5,183 bases of DNA from DATAEU01 sp046735355 (GCA_046735355.1 JBKPTC010000085.1:1-5183), one strand, 5' to 3'. Counted from the first letter of the stretch, positions 1-5,183 are shown. The notes: generated by a model from the sequence alone, not told the origin. Numbers and translations: made by a program.

Positions 1-134
1 AACGTGCACCACTCGCGGACGTCTTCAGCTGGGCGCTCGGCGAAAAGCTCCTGACGACGACGCCCGAACACCGCGTCGTCCTCACGACGCGTGGACGTCT
101 CCTCTCCAACGAGGTGTTCGCCCGCCTCGTCTGA
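1..134 (+). CDS. hemW: HemW-type radical SAM protein, C-terminal end only
   Basis: Only the last 43 codons are visible; the reading frame begins at base 3 and stops at TGA 132-134. The tail ends with TTRGRLLSNEVFARLV. The G-R-L-L-S-N-E-V-F pattern is the usual C-terminus of HemW (formerly called HemN-like or coproporphyrinogen III oxidase-like), a radical SAM protein now regarded as a heme chaperone. The radical SAM CxxxCxxC motif lies outside the window, so the call rests on this tail and on gene order: hemW commonly sits just ahead of hrcA-grpE-dnaK in Gram-positive bacteria and relatives. Another HemN-family paralogue is possible. The gap to the next start codon is 72 nt. Confidence 0.75.
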   Translation, partial: RAPLADVFSWALGEKLLTTTPEHRVVLTTRGRLLSNEVFARLV

Positions 135-206
135 CCGCTGCGATACGACTGCAAACTTCGGTGGCGCCGTGACCGGGCTGCCGCAGCCGAGCGCGACGAG
201 ATTCCA

Positions 207-1346
207 TTGGTGCACCGAACCCGTCACGTCCTCGGCCCCGTCCTCGCCGCGATCGTCAGCGTGACGCTCGTCGCCGGTTGCGGCAACAGCGACGCGTCAG
301 GCAGCGGCGGGGGCTCGGCGTCGGCATCGGCCGCGGTGGCGGCGGCGGCCGCCGGCGGCAGCCCGGAAACGACGACCGCGACCGGCTCGGGCGGCGGGAG
401 CAGCAGCGGCGGCGCAACCGGGACGCCGGGCGGCGTCACGTCCGGCGCCGACTTCGGCCAGATCCCGGCCATCGTCGCCCAGGTCGAGCCGTCGGTCGTC
501 TCGGTCCTGCTCCAAAACGCTCAGGGCAGCGGTGTCGTGTGGAGCGCAGACGGGATCATCGTCACGAACAATCACGTCGTCGAAGGCGCCGACAAGGTAA
601 CCATCGCCTTCGCCGACGGCTCGCGCACGAGCGGCGACGTTCTCGCCACCGATCCCGTCAGCGACCTCGCCGTGGTCAAGGCGTCACGGCAGAACCTGCC
701 CGCAGCGACGTTCGCGGATCAGCTGCCGCCGGTCGGCAGCCTCGCGATTGCGATCGGCAACCCGCTCGGTTTCGAGAACAGCGTCACCGCAGGGATCATC
801 TCGGGGACGGGTCGCGCGATTCCCGGTTCGGCCCAGGACTCACCCGCGCTCGTCGACCTCGTCCAGACCGACGCCGCGATCTCGCCCGGCAACTCTGGCG
901 GCGCGCTCGTCGGCGGCGACGGCCGGATCATCGGCATCAACGTCGCGTACATCCCGCCGAGCGCCAGCGCGGTTTCCATCGGCTTCGCCATCCCGGCGCC
1001 GACGGTGAAGGATGTCGTCAGGCAGCTGATCGACAAGGGCAAGGTCGCGCACGCCTACCTCGGCGTCCAGCCGGCCCAGCTCACGCCGCAGATCGCCGAG
1101 CAGTTCGGCATCCAGGCCGATTCCGGCGCGCTGCTTGTCGACGTCGTGGCCGGTGGTCCCGCGGCCAAGGCCGGTCTCCAGCCCGGCGACCTCGTCGTCG
1201 CGGTCGACGGCAAGCAGGTCGAGACGGTGGAGGATCTGCTCGGGGCGCTTCGGAAGCACGCCCCCGGCGACAAGGCAACGGTCCGGATCCTCCGCGCCGG
1301 GCAGGAGCGCGACGTTGCGGTCACGCTCGGCGACTTCCCGAGCTGA
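207..1346 (+). CDS. HtrA/Deg-family serine protease, lipoprotein with one PDZ domain
   Basis: A predicted extracytoplasmic serine endoprotease of the HtrA (DegP/DegS) family, degrading or sensing misfolded exported proteins. Residues 1-25 form a lipoprotein signal peptide: R4/R6, a hydrophobic stretch 8-23, and lipobox V-A-G-C with C25 the likely lipidated cysteine. Residues 28-80 are a Gly/Ser/Ala/Thr-rich low-complexity tether. The trypsin-like domain spans about 85-275 with the triad H123 (TNNHVV), D153 (VSDLAVV) and S230 (GNSGGAL). One PDZ domain covers about 284-374 (YLGVQPA, then GPAAKAGLQPGDLVVAVDG). At 379 aa it matches single-PDZ family members. The start is TTG at 207, directly followed by GTG at 210, which is an equally plausible start; a weak purine-rich stretch (GACGAG, 195-200) lies 6 or 9 nt upstream. 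A small hairpin (GGCTG/CAGCC, 176-188) precedes it. It lies upstream of the CIRCE promoter, so direct HrcA control of it is not shown. I do not assign degP, degS or degQ. Confidence 0.95.
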   Translation: MVHRTRHVLGPVLAAIVSVTLVAGCGNSDASGSGGGSASASAAVAAAAAGGSPETTTATGSGGGSSSGGATGTPGGVTSGADFGQIPAIVAQVEPSVVSVLLQNAQGSGVVWSADGIIVTNNHVVEGADKVTIAFADGSRTSGDVLATDPVSDLAVVKASRQNLPAATFADQLPPVGSLAIAIGNPLGFENSVTAGIISGTGRAIPGSAQDSPALVDLVQTDAAISPGNSGGALVGGDGRIIGINVAYIPPSASAVSIGFAIPAPTVKDVVRQLIDKGKVAHAYLGVQPAQLTPQIAEQFGIQADSGALLVDVVAGGPAAKAGLQPGDLVVAVDGKQVETVEDLLGALRKHAPGDKATVRILRAGQERDVAVTLGDFPS

Positions 1347-1380
1347 CCGCGATGGCGGCGCTCGAAAGCTCCTTGTTTCG

Positions 1381-1407
1381 TTGACACTCGTGAGCGCCGA
1401 CTGCTAC
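1381..1407 (+). promoter_or_regulatory. Degenerate CIRCE-like element overlapping the promoter
   Basis: TTGACACTC (1381-1389), nine bases, then GACTGCTAC (1399-1407). Compared with the CIRCE arms TTAGCACTC and GAGTGCTAA each arm matches 7 of 9, and the spacer is exactly 9 nt as in CIRCE. The left arm contains the -35 hexamer and the right arm contains the first three bases of the -10. It begins exactly 42 bp before the perfect CIRCE. It may be a weak second HrcA site or a decayed duplicate. Part of the left-arm match is explained by the -35 consensus itself, so the functional reading is an inference. Confidence 0.4.
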
Positions 1408-1410
1408 CAT
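1381..1410 (+). promoter_or_regulatory. Sigma70-type promoter of the hrcA-grpE-dnaK operon
   Basis: A perfect -35 hexamer TTGACA (1381-1386) and a -10 like TACCAT (1405-1410; 4 of 6 match TATAAT) are separated by 18 nt. Transcription would begin around 1416-1418, placing the CIRCE operator at the very start of the transcript, the usual arrangement for HrcA repression. The promoter starts 34 nt after the htrA stop codon. No start site has been mapped, so this is a sequence-based prediction. Confidence 0.8.
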
Positions 1411-1422
1411 CCGGCCAACGAG

Positions 1423-1449
1423 TTAGCACTCTGGCACGGAGAGTGCTAA
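1423..1449 (+). promoter_or_regulatory. CIRCE operator (HrcA binding site)
   Basis: A perfect inverted repeat TTAGCACTC (1423-1431), 9-nt spacer, GAGTGCTAA (1441-1449), identical to the CIRCE consensus. The flanking G1422 and C1450 extend the arms to 10 bp. This is the operator bound by the HrcA repressor, with GroEL known to keep HrcA active in studied bacteria. Its position just after the -10 box means bound HrcA would block transcription initiation, and the element would also form a hairpin in the 5' end of the mRNA. It shows that hrcA, grpE and dnaK form an autoregulated heat-shock operon here. Confidence 0.98.
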
Positions 1450-1453
1450 CCAG

Positions 1454-1468
1454 GGCACGAAGCGTGCC
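1454..1468 (+). other. Small leader hairpin between CIRCE and the hrcA ribosome site
   Basis: GGCACG (1454-1459), loop AAG, CGTGCC (1463-1468) gives a perfect 6-bp GC-rich stem. It lies 5 nt after the CIRCE right arm and 13 nt before the Shine-Dalgarno. No T-tract follows, so it is not an intrinsic terminator. GGCACG also occurs in the CIRCE loop (1433-1438), so CGTGCC could pair with either copy. A function in mRNA stability or translation is speculative. Confidence 0.45.
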
Positions 1469-1481
1469 GACCATTCCCCAC

Positions 1482-1487
1482 GAGGAG
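1482..1487 (+). promoter_or_regulatory. Ribosome binding site deciding the TTG start of hrcA
   Basis: GAGGAG lies 8 nt before TTG 1496, an ideal spacing. This supports the TTG as the real start. Confidence 0.8.
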
Positions 1488-1495
1488 CATCGGCG

Positions 1496-2557
1496 TTGGC
1501 GCGAAGGTTTCGCACCAGCGGCCCGCTGGACAGCCGGGCACAGGCAATCCTTCGGGCCGTCATCGAGGATTACGTGACGACCGCGACCCCGGTCGGATCC
1601 CAGGCGCTCGTCGAGCGCTACCGGCTCGGCGTGTCGAGCGCGACCGTTCGCCACATCCTGTCCGAGCTCGAGGCGGCCGGGCTGCTGACCCATCCGCACA
1701 CGTCAGCGGGACGAATCCCCACCGACGCCGGCTATCGCTACTACGTCGAGACGATCGTCGATAGCGCCCCGCTGTCGGCGGTCGAGCAGCTGATGATCCG
1801 GCACCAGTTCGGTCAGGTCGAGTTCGCCAGCGAGCACTGGTTCCGCCTCGCGGCGACCACGCTCGCGTCGGCGACGCGATCCGCGGGTCTCGCGACGGCG
1901 GCGAAGCCGCAGGCGGCGCATGTGCGGCGGATCGACCTCGTCGCCATCAATGACCGGCTGGCGAGCCTGATCGTCATCCTCCGCGAAGGGGCGATCAAGC
2001 AGGCGCTCGTCGGCCTCGAGGAGCCAGTTGATCAGTCCGCCCTCAATTCCGTGGCCGCGCTGCTCAACGATCGACTGGCCGGTCTCACCGGCCGTGGCGC
2101 CGCGTCCGCGGTGGCACGGCTCGATCAGCACGCGCCCACCGGCCAGCTCGCGCGCCGGATCGGCGAGCGCGTCGTGCGGATGGTCGACGACTACGACGGC
2201 TCGGTGATCGAGGAGATCTTCAGCGACGGCCTGCTCAACGTGATGCAGGCGCCGGAGTTCGCCGACAGCGACAAACTGCGGCGCGTGTTCTCGGTGCTGG
2301 AGAACCGAACCTACCTTGGCCAGCTGCTCCGCGACGTGGCGGGGTCGGGCCGCGTCCGCGTCTTCATCGGCGGTGAGAACCAGCCGGCAGAGATGCGCGA
2401 GGTGTCGCTGGTGCTGGCGCCGTACGGTCGGCCGGGGCGGGCGATCGGCGTCGTCGGCGTCCTCGGGCCGACACGGATGCCCTATCCGCAGACGATCGGC
2501 ACCGTCGGGTTCGTGTCCAGCCTGATGAACGAGCTCGTCGATCACCTGTACGCCTGA
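1496..2557 (+). CDS. hrcA: Heat-inducible transcription repressor HrcA
   Basis: The repressor that binds CIRCE and shuts off chaperone genes in unstressed cells; its own gene lies just behind a perfect CIRCE, so it is autoregulated. Residues 11-90 form the winged-helix DNA-binding domain: LDSRAQAILRAVIEDYV, then the helix-turn-helix around SSATVRHILSELEAAG (47-62) and the signature HPHTSAGRIPTDAGYRYYV (66-84). The rest matches the GAF-like/dimerisation part of the family: LGQLLRDV, the FIGGEN stretch, EMREVSLVLAPYG, and IGVVGVLGPTRMPYPQTIG near the C-terminus. At 353 aa it has the normal family length of about 340-350. The start is TTG with a good Shine-Dalgarno. One oddity is H53 (CAC, 1652-1654) where most HrcA proteins I recall have Asn in the R-N-E/D/I motif of the recognition helix. 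The stop is followed by a 65-nt gap before grpE. Confidence 0.97.
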   Translation: MARRFRTSGPLDSRAQAILRAVIEDYVTTATPVGSQALVERYRLGVSSATVRHILSELEAAGLLTHPHTSAGRIPTDAGYRYYVETIVDSAPLSAVEQLMIRHQFGQVEFASEHWFRLAATTLASATRSAGLATAAKPQAAHVRRIDLVAINDRLASLIVILREGAIKQALVGLEEPVDQSALNSVAALLNDRLAGLTGRGAASAVARLDQHAPTGQLARRIGERVVRMVDDYDGSVIEEIFSDGLLNVMQAPEFADSDKLRRVFSVLENRTYLGQLLRDVAGSGRVRVFIGGENQPAEMREVSLVLAPYGRPGRAIGVVGVLGPTRMPYPQTIGTVGFVSSLMNELVDHLYA

Positions 2558-2567
2558 CCACATAACT

Positions 2568-2577
2568 GACTGCTAAC
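2568..2577 (+). promoter_or_regulatory. CIRCE right-arm-like half-site before grpE
   Basis: GACTGCTAAC differs by one base from the extended right arm of the CIRCE (GAGTGCTAAC, 1441-1450). At CIRCE spacing upstream there is no left arm. It sits 45 nt before the grpE ATG. It could be a remnant of an internal operator or chance; a single half-site is not expected to hold an HrcA dimer well. Confidence 0.25.
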
Positions 2578-2580
2578 TGC

Positions 2581-2596
2581 GCGGCCCGCGGGCCGC
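2581..2596 (+). repeat. 16-bp perfect palindrome in the hrcA-grpE gap
   Basis: GCGGCCCGCGGGCCGC is its own reverse complement. In RNA it would fold as a 6-bp all-GC stem (2581-2586 with 2591-2596) with a CGCG loop. It is not followed by a T-run, so it is not a standard terminator. Placed between two co-transcribed genes it may mark an mRNA processing or stability element that sets the relative level of hrcA against grpE-dnaK; that is inference. Confidence 0.6.
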
Positions 2597-2606
2597 TCGC
2601 GATAAC

Positions 2607-2611
2607 GGGAG
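2607..2611 (+). promoter_or_regulatory. Probable ribosome binding site of grpE
   Basis: GGGAG lies 11 nt before ATG 2623, slightly longer than ideal. It follows the palindrome at 2581-2596 by 10 nt. An alternative in-frame GTG at 2668 has a worse-spaced purine stretch, so ATG 2623 is preferred. Confidence 0.55.
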
Positions 2612-2622
2612 TTCCAGCCGAA

Positions 2623-3264
2623 ATGACCCACCGAATACGAGCCCAGGAAAGGGCCGACGCGATCGACGTGTCGCCGACGAAGCTCGTAGCCGAAATCGAG
2701 CGCCTCACCGGTGAGCTCGAGGCGGCGCGCAGCCAGGCCGAGGAATACCTGGGGTTGCTGCAGCGCGAGCGCGCCGAGTTCGCGAACTTCAAGCGACGGA
2801 CGTCCGAGGAGCGCGAGCGCGAGCTGGGGCTCGCCGGCGAGGATCTCATCCGCAAGGTGCTCTCCATCGCCGACGACTTCGACCGCGCGATCGACGCGCG
2901 CCCGCCGGAGCTTGCCGATCAGCCGTGGGCGGAGGGGATCGGCGCGATTGACCGGAAGCTGCGCGCGCTGCTCGAGAGCGAGGGCGTCAACATCGTCGAC
3001 GCGTCGCCGGGCCGCAAGTTCGACCCGCGGGAGCACGACGCGATCGCGAACGTCCCGGCGGCCAACCGGCGCGACGGCGAGATCGTCGAGGAGGTCCGGC
3101 GCGGATACCGGCTCCGCGACCGCGTGATCCGGCCGGCGCTCGTCGCGGTCGCGGCGGGTCATGACGGTTCGGCCGGCGTGAGTGACGCCACCGATGGTGA
3201 CGCCGGGACGGAACGAACAACAGACACAACAACGCAATCCACCACCGACACACTCAACGACTGA
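2623..3264 (+). CDS. grpE: GrpE nucleotide-exchange factor (DnaK cochaperone)
   Basis: GrpE dimers release ADP from DnaK and act as a thermosensor in the cytoplasm. Residues about 20-75 form the long coiled-coil helix (LVAEIERLTGELEAARSQAEEYLGLLQRERAEFANFKRR), followed by helical segments (DLIRKVLSIADDFDRAI) with the N-F-K-R-R family motif at 55-59. The C-terminal beta domain that contacts the DnaK ATPase domain covers about 118-178: FDPREHDAI (133-141), GEIVEEVRRGYRLRDRVIRPALVAV. At 213 aa the length is normal, but the layout is unusual: the disordered acidic part that many GrpE proteins have at the N-terminus is short here, while residues 179-213 form a disordered Asp/Thr-rich tail (TTDTTTQSTTDT). 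That tail is encoded by DNA poor in G and T. The gene is 18 nt from dnaK and 65 nt from hrcA, so the three are very likely one operon. Confidence 0.96.
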   Translation: MTHRIRAQERADAIDVSPTKLVAEIERLTGELEAARSQAEEYLGLLQRERAEFANFKRRTSEERERELGLAGEDLIRKVLSIADDFDRAIDARPPELADQPWAEGIGAIDRKLRALLESEGVNIVDASPGRKFDPREHDAIANVPAANRRDGEIVEEVRRGYRLRDRVIRPALVAVAAGHDGSAGVSDATDGDAGTERTTDTTTQSTTDTLND

Positions 3265-3273
3265 CAGGGAGCC

Positions 3274-3277
3274 AGGA
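3274..3277 (+). promoter_or_regulatory. Ribosome binding site of dnaK
   Basis: AGGA lies 5 nt before ATG 3283; a second purine stretch AGGGAG (3266-3271) lies 11 nt before it. Either could pair with 16S rRNA. The preceding 51 nt are almost free of G and T, so this region should be largely unstructured. Confidence 0.6.
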
Positions 3278-3282
3278 ACAAC

Positions 3283-5183
3283 ATGGGCAAGATCATCGGC
3301 ATCGACCTGGGCACGACGAACTCCGTCGTGGCCGTCATGGAGGGCGGCGAGCCGACCGTCATCGCTTCGGCCGAGGGCGGCCGCACCGTCCCGTCGGTCG
3401 TCGCCTTCACCAAGACCGGCGAGCGACTCGTAGGCCAGCTCGCGAAGCGGCAGGCGGTCACGAACCCCACCAACACGGTGTATTCAATCAAGCGCTTCAT
3501 GGGCCGTCGCTGGGACGACCCGGAGGTGAAGCGCTCGAAGGAGCTCGTCCCCTACAAGGTCGAGAAGGACCCGAAGAGCGACGGGGTCGTCGTCAAGGTC
3601 GGCGACGGCAAGACGTACACGCCGCCGGAGATCAGCGCGATGATTCTCCAGAAGCTCAAGACGGACGCCGAGGCGTATCTCGGCGAGAAGGTGACCGAGG
3701 CGGTCATCACCGTCCCGGCTTACTTTGACGACACGCAGCGGCAGGCGACGAAGGACGCCGGCCGAATCGCGGGCCTCGACGTCAAGCGGATCATCAACGA
3801 GCCGACGGCGTCGGCGCTGGCCTACGGCCTCGACAAGAAGAAGGACGAGAAGATCGCCGTCTACGACCTGGGCGGTGGGACGTTCGACATCTCGATCCTC
3901 GAGCTGGGCGAGGGCGTGTTCGAGGTCAAGGCCACGAACGGCGACACGCACCTCGGCGGTGACGACTTCGACCAGCGCGTCATCGAGTGGCTGCTGGCCG
4001 AGTTCCGCAAGGACCAGGGCATCGACCTGTCGAAGGATCAGCAGGCCCTGCAGCGGCTGAAGGAGGCCGCCGAAAAGGCGAAGATCGAGCTGTCCTCGAC
4101 CTCGACCACCGAAATCAATCTGCCGTATATCACCGCCGACGCTTCGGGCCCGAAGCATCTCGTGATGTCGCTCTCGCGAGCGAAGCTCGAGGACCTCGTC
4201 GCGGATCTCATCGAGAAGACAAAGGCGCCGGTCCAGAACGCGCTCAAGGATGCCGGCCTGAAGCCGGCGGACATCGACGAGGTGATCCTCGTCGGTGGGC
4301 AGACGCGCATGCCGGCCGTCGTGGACGCGGTCAAGGCGACGTTCAACGGCAAGGAGCCGCACAAGGGCGTCAACCCGGACGAGGTCGTCGCCATCGGTGC
4401 CGCGATCCAGGCGGGCGTCCTCGCGGGCGACGTCAAGGACGTCCTGCTGCTCGACGTCACGCCGCTGTCGCTCGGAATCGAGACGCTGGGTGGCGTCATG
4501 ACGAAGCTGATCGAGCGGAACACGACGATTCCGACCTCGAAGTCCCAGGTGTTCTCGACGGCGTCGGACAACCAGTCGCAGGTCGAGATCCACGTCCTTC
4601 AGGGCGAGCGCGACTTCGCGCAGGACAACAAGACGCTGGGCCGGTTCATCCTCGACGGCATTCCGCCGGCGCCGCGCGGCATTCCGCAAATCGAAGTCAC
4701 GTTCGATATCGATGCGAACGGGATTCTCGACGTCCGGGCCAAGGACCGCGCGACGTCGAAGGAGCAGCAGGTCCGGATCACGGCCTCGTCGATGCTGTCG
4801 AAGGACGACGTCGACAAGATGGTCCGCGACGCGCAGGACCACGCCGACGAGGATCGCCAGCGCCGCGAGCAGGTCGAAACCCGGAACCAGGCCGAGGCGC
4901 TGACGTTCCAGGCCGAGCGCTCGCTGCGTGATCTCGGCGACAAGGTCTCGTCCGAGGACAAGGCCGAAGTCGAGAACAAGGTTTCGTCGCTGCGCGAGGC
5001 CCTCAAGGGCAACGACGTCGACGCGATCCGCTCGATGATGAACTCGCTGGCCGAGACGCTCCAGCGCGTGTCGACCGCGGCGTACCAGGCCGCGGCCGCG
5101 GCATCGGGTGACGGCTCGAACGGCGCCGACGGGTCCGGCGGCAACGGCGGTGCCGGCGGCGCCGGTGGCGGCGCCGGCGAGGG
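3283..5183 (+). CDS. dnaK: Hsp70 chaperone DnaK, C-terminal end cut by the window
   Basis: ATP-dependent Hsp70 chaperone of the cytoplasm, working with GrpE and DnaJ. An open frame of 633 full codons runs off the window without a stop. The nucleotide-binding domain begins with MGKIIGIDLGTTNSVVAV (phosphate 1 motif, D8-T12), then K70 (SIKRFMG; catalytic lysine), VPAYF 144-148 with the proline switch P145, INEPTASALAYG 171-182 with E173, phosphate 2 motif DLGGGTFD 195-202 with T200, and the adenosine motif GGQTRMP 338-344. The interdomain linker is DVLLLDVTPLS (386-396). The substrate-binding beta domain runs to about 505 and the helical lid from 507 to about 606, followed by a Gly-rich tail from 609. 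The usual acidic EEVVDA-like end is beyond the window. The segment at about 74-105 is present, as in Gram-negative-type DnaK and unlike Bacillus or Streptomyces. No frameshift is seen. Expression is expected from the CIRCE promoter upstream of hrcA. Confidence 0.98.
   Translation, partial: MGKIIGIDLGTTNSVVAVMEGGEPTVIASAEGGRTVPSVVAFTKTGERLVGQLAKRQAVTNPTNTVYSIKRFMGRRWDDPEVKRSKELVPYKVEKDPKSDGVVVKVGDGKTYTPPEISAMILQKLKTDAEAYLGEKVTEAVITVPAYFDDTQRQATKDAGRIAGLDVKRIINEPTASALAYGLDKKKDEKIAVYDLGGGTFDISILELGEGVFEVKATNGDTHLGGDDFDQRVIEWLLAEFRKDQGIDLSKDQQALQRLKEAAEKAKIELSSTSTTEINLPYITADASGPKHLVMSLSRAKLEDLVADLIEKTKAPVQNALKDAGLKPADIDEVILVGGQTRMPAVVDAVKATFNGKEPHKGVNPDEVVAIGAAIQAGVLAGDVKDVLLLDVTPLSLGIETLGGVMTKLIERNTTIPTSKSQVFSTASDNQSQVEIHVLQGERDFAQDNKTLGRFILDGIPPAPRGIPQIEVTFDIDANGILDVRAKDRATSKEQQVRITASSMLSKDDVDKMVRDAQDHADEDRQRREQVETRNQAEALTFQAERSLRDLGDKVSSEDKAEVENKVSSLREALKGNDVDAIRSMMNSLAETLQRVSTAAYQAAAAASGDGSNGADGSGGNGGAGGAGGGAGE
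5155..5178 (+). repeat. 12-bp tandem repeat in the dnaK Gly-rich tail
   Basis: Two adjacent copies of a 12-nt unit (GGCGGCGCCGGT, second copy ending in C) encode G-G-A-G twice, residues 625-632. The repeat unit is a multiple of three, so copy-number change would keep the reading frame. Such Gly-rich linkers before the acidic end are common in DnaK and vary in length. Confidence 0.7.

Noticed and set aside
176..188. GGCTG/CAGCC hairpin before htrA as a hemW terminator
   Set aside because: The stem is 5 bp with no T-run. It is only mentioned as a minor structure near the htrA start.
135..206. A dedicated htrA promoter
   Set aside because: A GATACG-like -10 can be imagined near 142-147 but there is no credible -35 at the right distance, so I do not call one.
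1363..1380. CGAAA/TTTCG inverted repeat after htrA as a terminator
   Set aside because: The stem is only 5 bp with an 8-nt loop, and no T-run follows; it runs straight into the -35 box.
278..1384. A 368-codon + strand open frame overlapping htrA
   Set aside because: It is extremely Arg-rich and shifted relative to the intact HtrA frame, whose triad and PDZ domain are clear; it is a composition artefact.
1703..2563. A 286-codon - strand open frame opposite hrcA
   Set aside because: It has no recognisable domain and mirrors the conserved HrcA codons; a GC-bias shadow.
2538..2566. Internal promoter before grpE (TCGATC, 17 nt, CATAAC)
   Set aside because: The -35 matches only 3 of 6 and the -10 only 4 of 6, which is easily reached by chance.
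3484..4842. A 452-codon open frame on the - strand inside dnaK
   Set aside because: It is antisense to an intact, fully recognisable DnaK, is rich in Arg, Asp and Leu without any known domain, and such long antisense frames are routine with GC-rich third codon positions.

Overview
The window is a high-GC bacterial chromosomal segment that carries the front of a classical HrcA/CIRCE-controlled heat-shock operon. All genes read on the + strand. In order they are the last codons of hemW (1-134), a lipoprotein HtrA/Deg serine protease (207-1346), a 149-nt regulatory gap with a sigma70-type promoter and a perfect CIRCE operator, hrcA (1496-2557), grpE (2623-3264) and dnaK (3283 to beyond the window end, with about the last few tens of codons missing). 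The expected next gene, dnaJ, lies outside the window.

Organism: the high GC, TTG starts (htrA, hrcA) and the order hemW-(htrA)-hrcA-grpE-dnaK with CIRCE suggest a high-GC Gram-positive-like or deep-branching lineage. Actinobacteria usually have dnaK-grpE-dnaJ-hspR under HAIR/HspR control, so they fit poorly. A high-GC Chloroflexota (for example the Limnocylindria-type lineages) is my best guess, held with low confidence. DnaK carries the segment after residue 74 that low-GC Gram-positive and actinobacterial DnaKs lack, which agrees with a non-Firmicute, non-actinobacterial source.

How the parts work together: HrcA represses its own operon by binding CIRCE at the transcript start. GrpE is the nucleotide-exchange factor of DnaK and DnaK is the Hsp70 chaperone. 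HtrA, anchored outside the membrane by a lipid, would handle misfolded exported proteins, so cytoplasmic and envelope protein quality control sit side by side. HtrA is upstream of the CIRCE promoter and there is no visible terminator between it and hrcA.

The window is mostly a well-known system and I see no wholly new gene system in it. The least ordinary part is the regulatory DNA. The hrcA promoter itself reads as a degenerate second CIRCE with the exact 9-N9-9 geometry, 42 bp (about four helical turns) upstream of the perfect one. Single CIRCE-like right arms also occur ahead of grpE and htrA. The loop of the CIRCE hairpin repeats the left arm of a small downstream hairpin, giving a possible alternative RNA fold in the leader.
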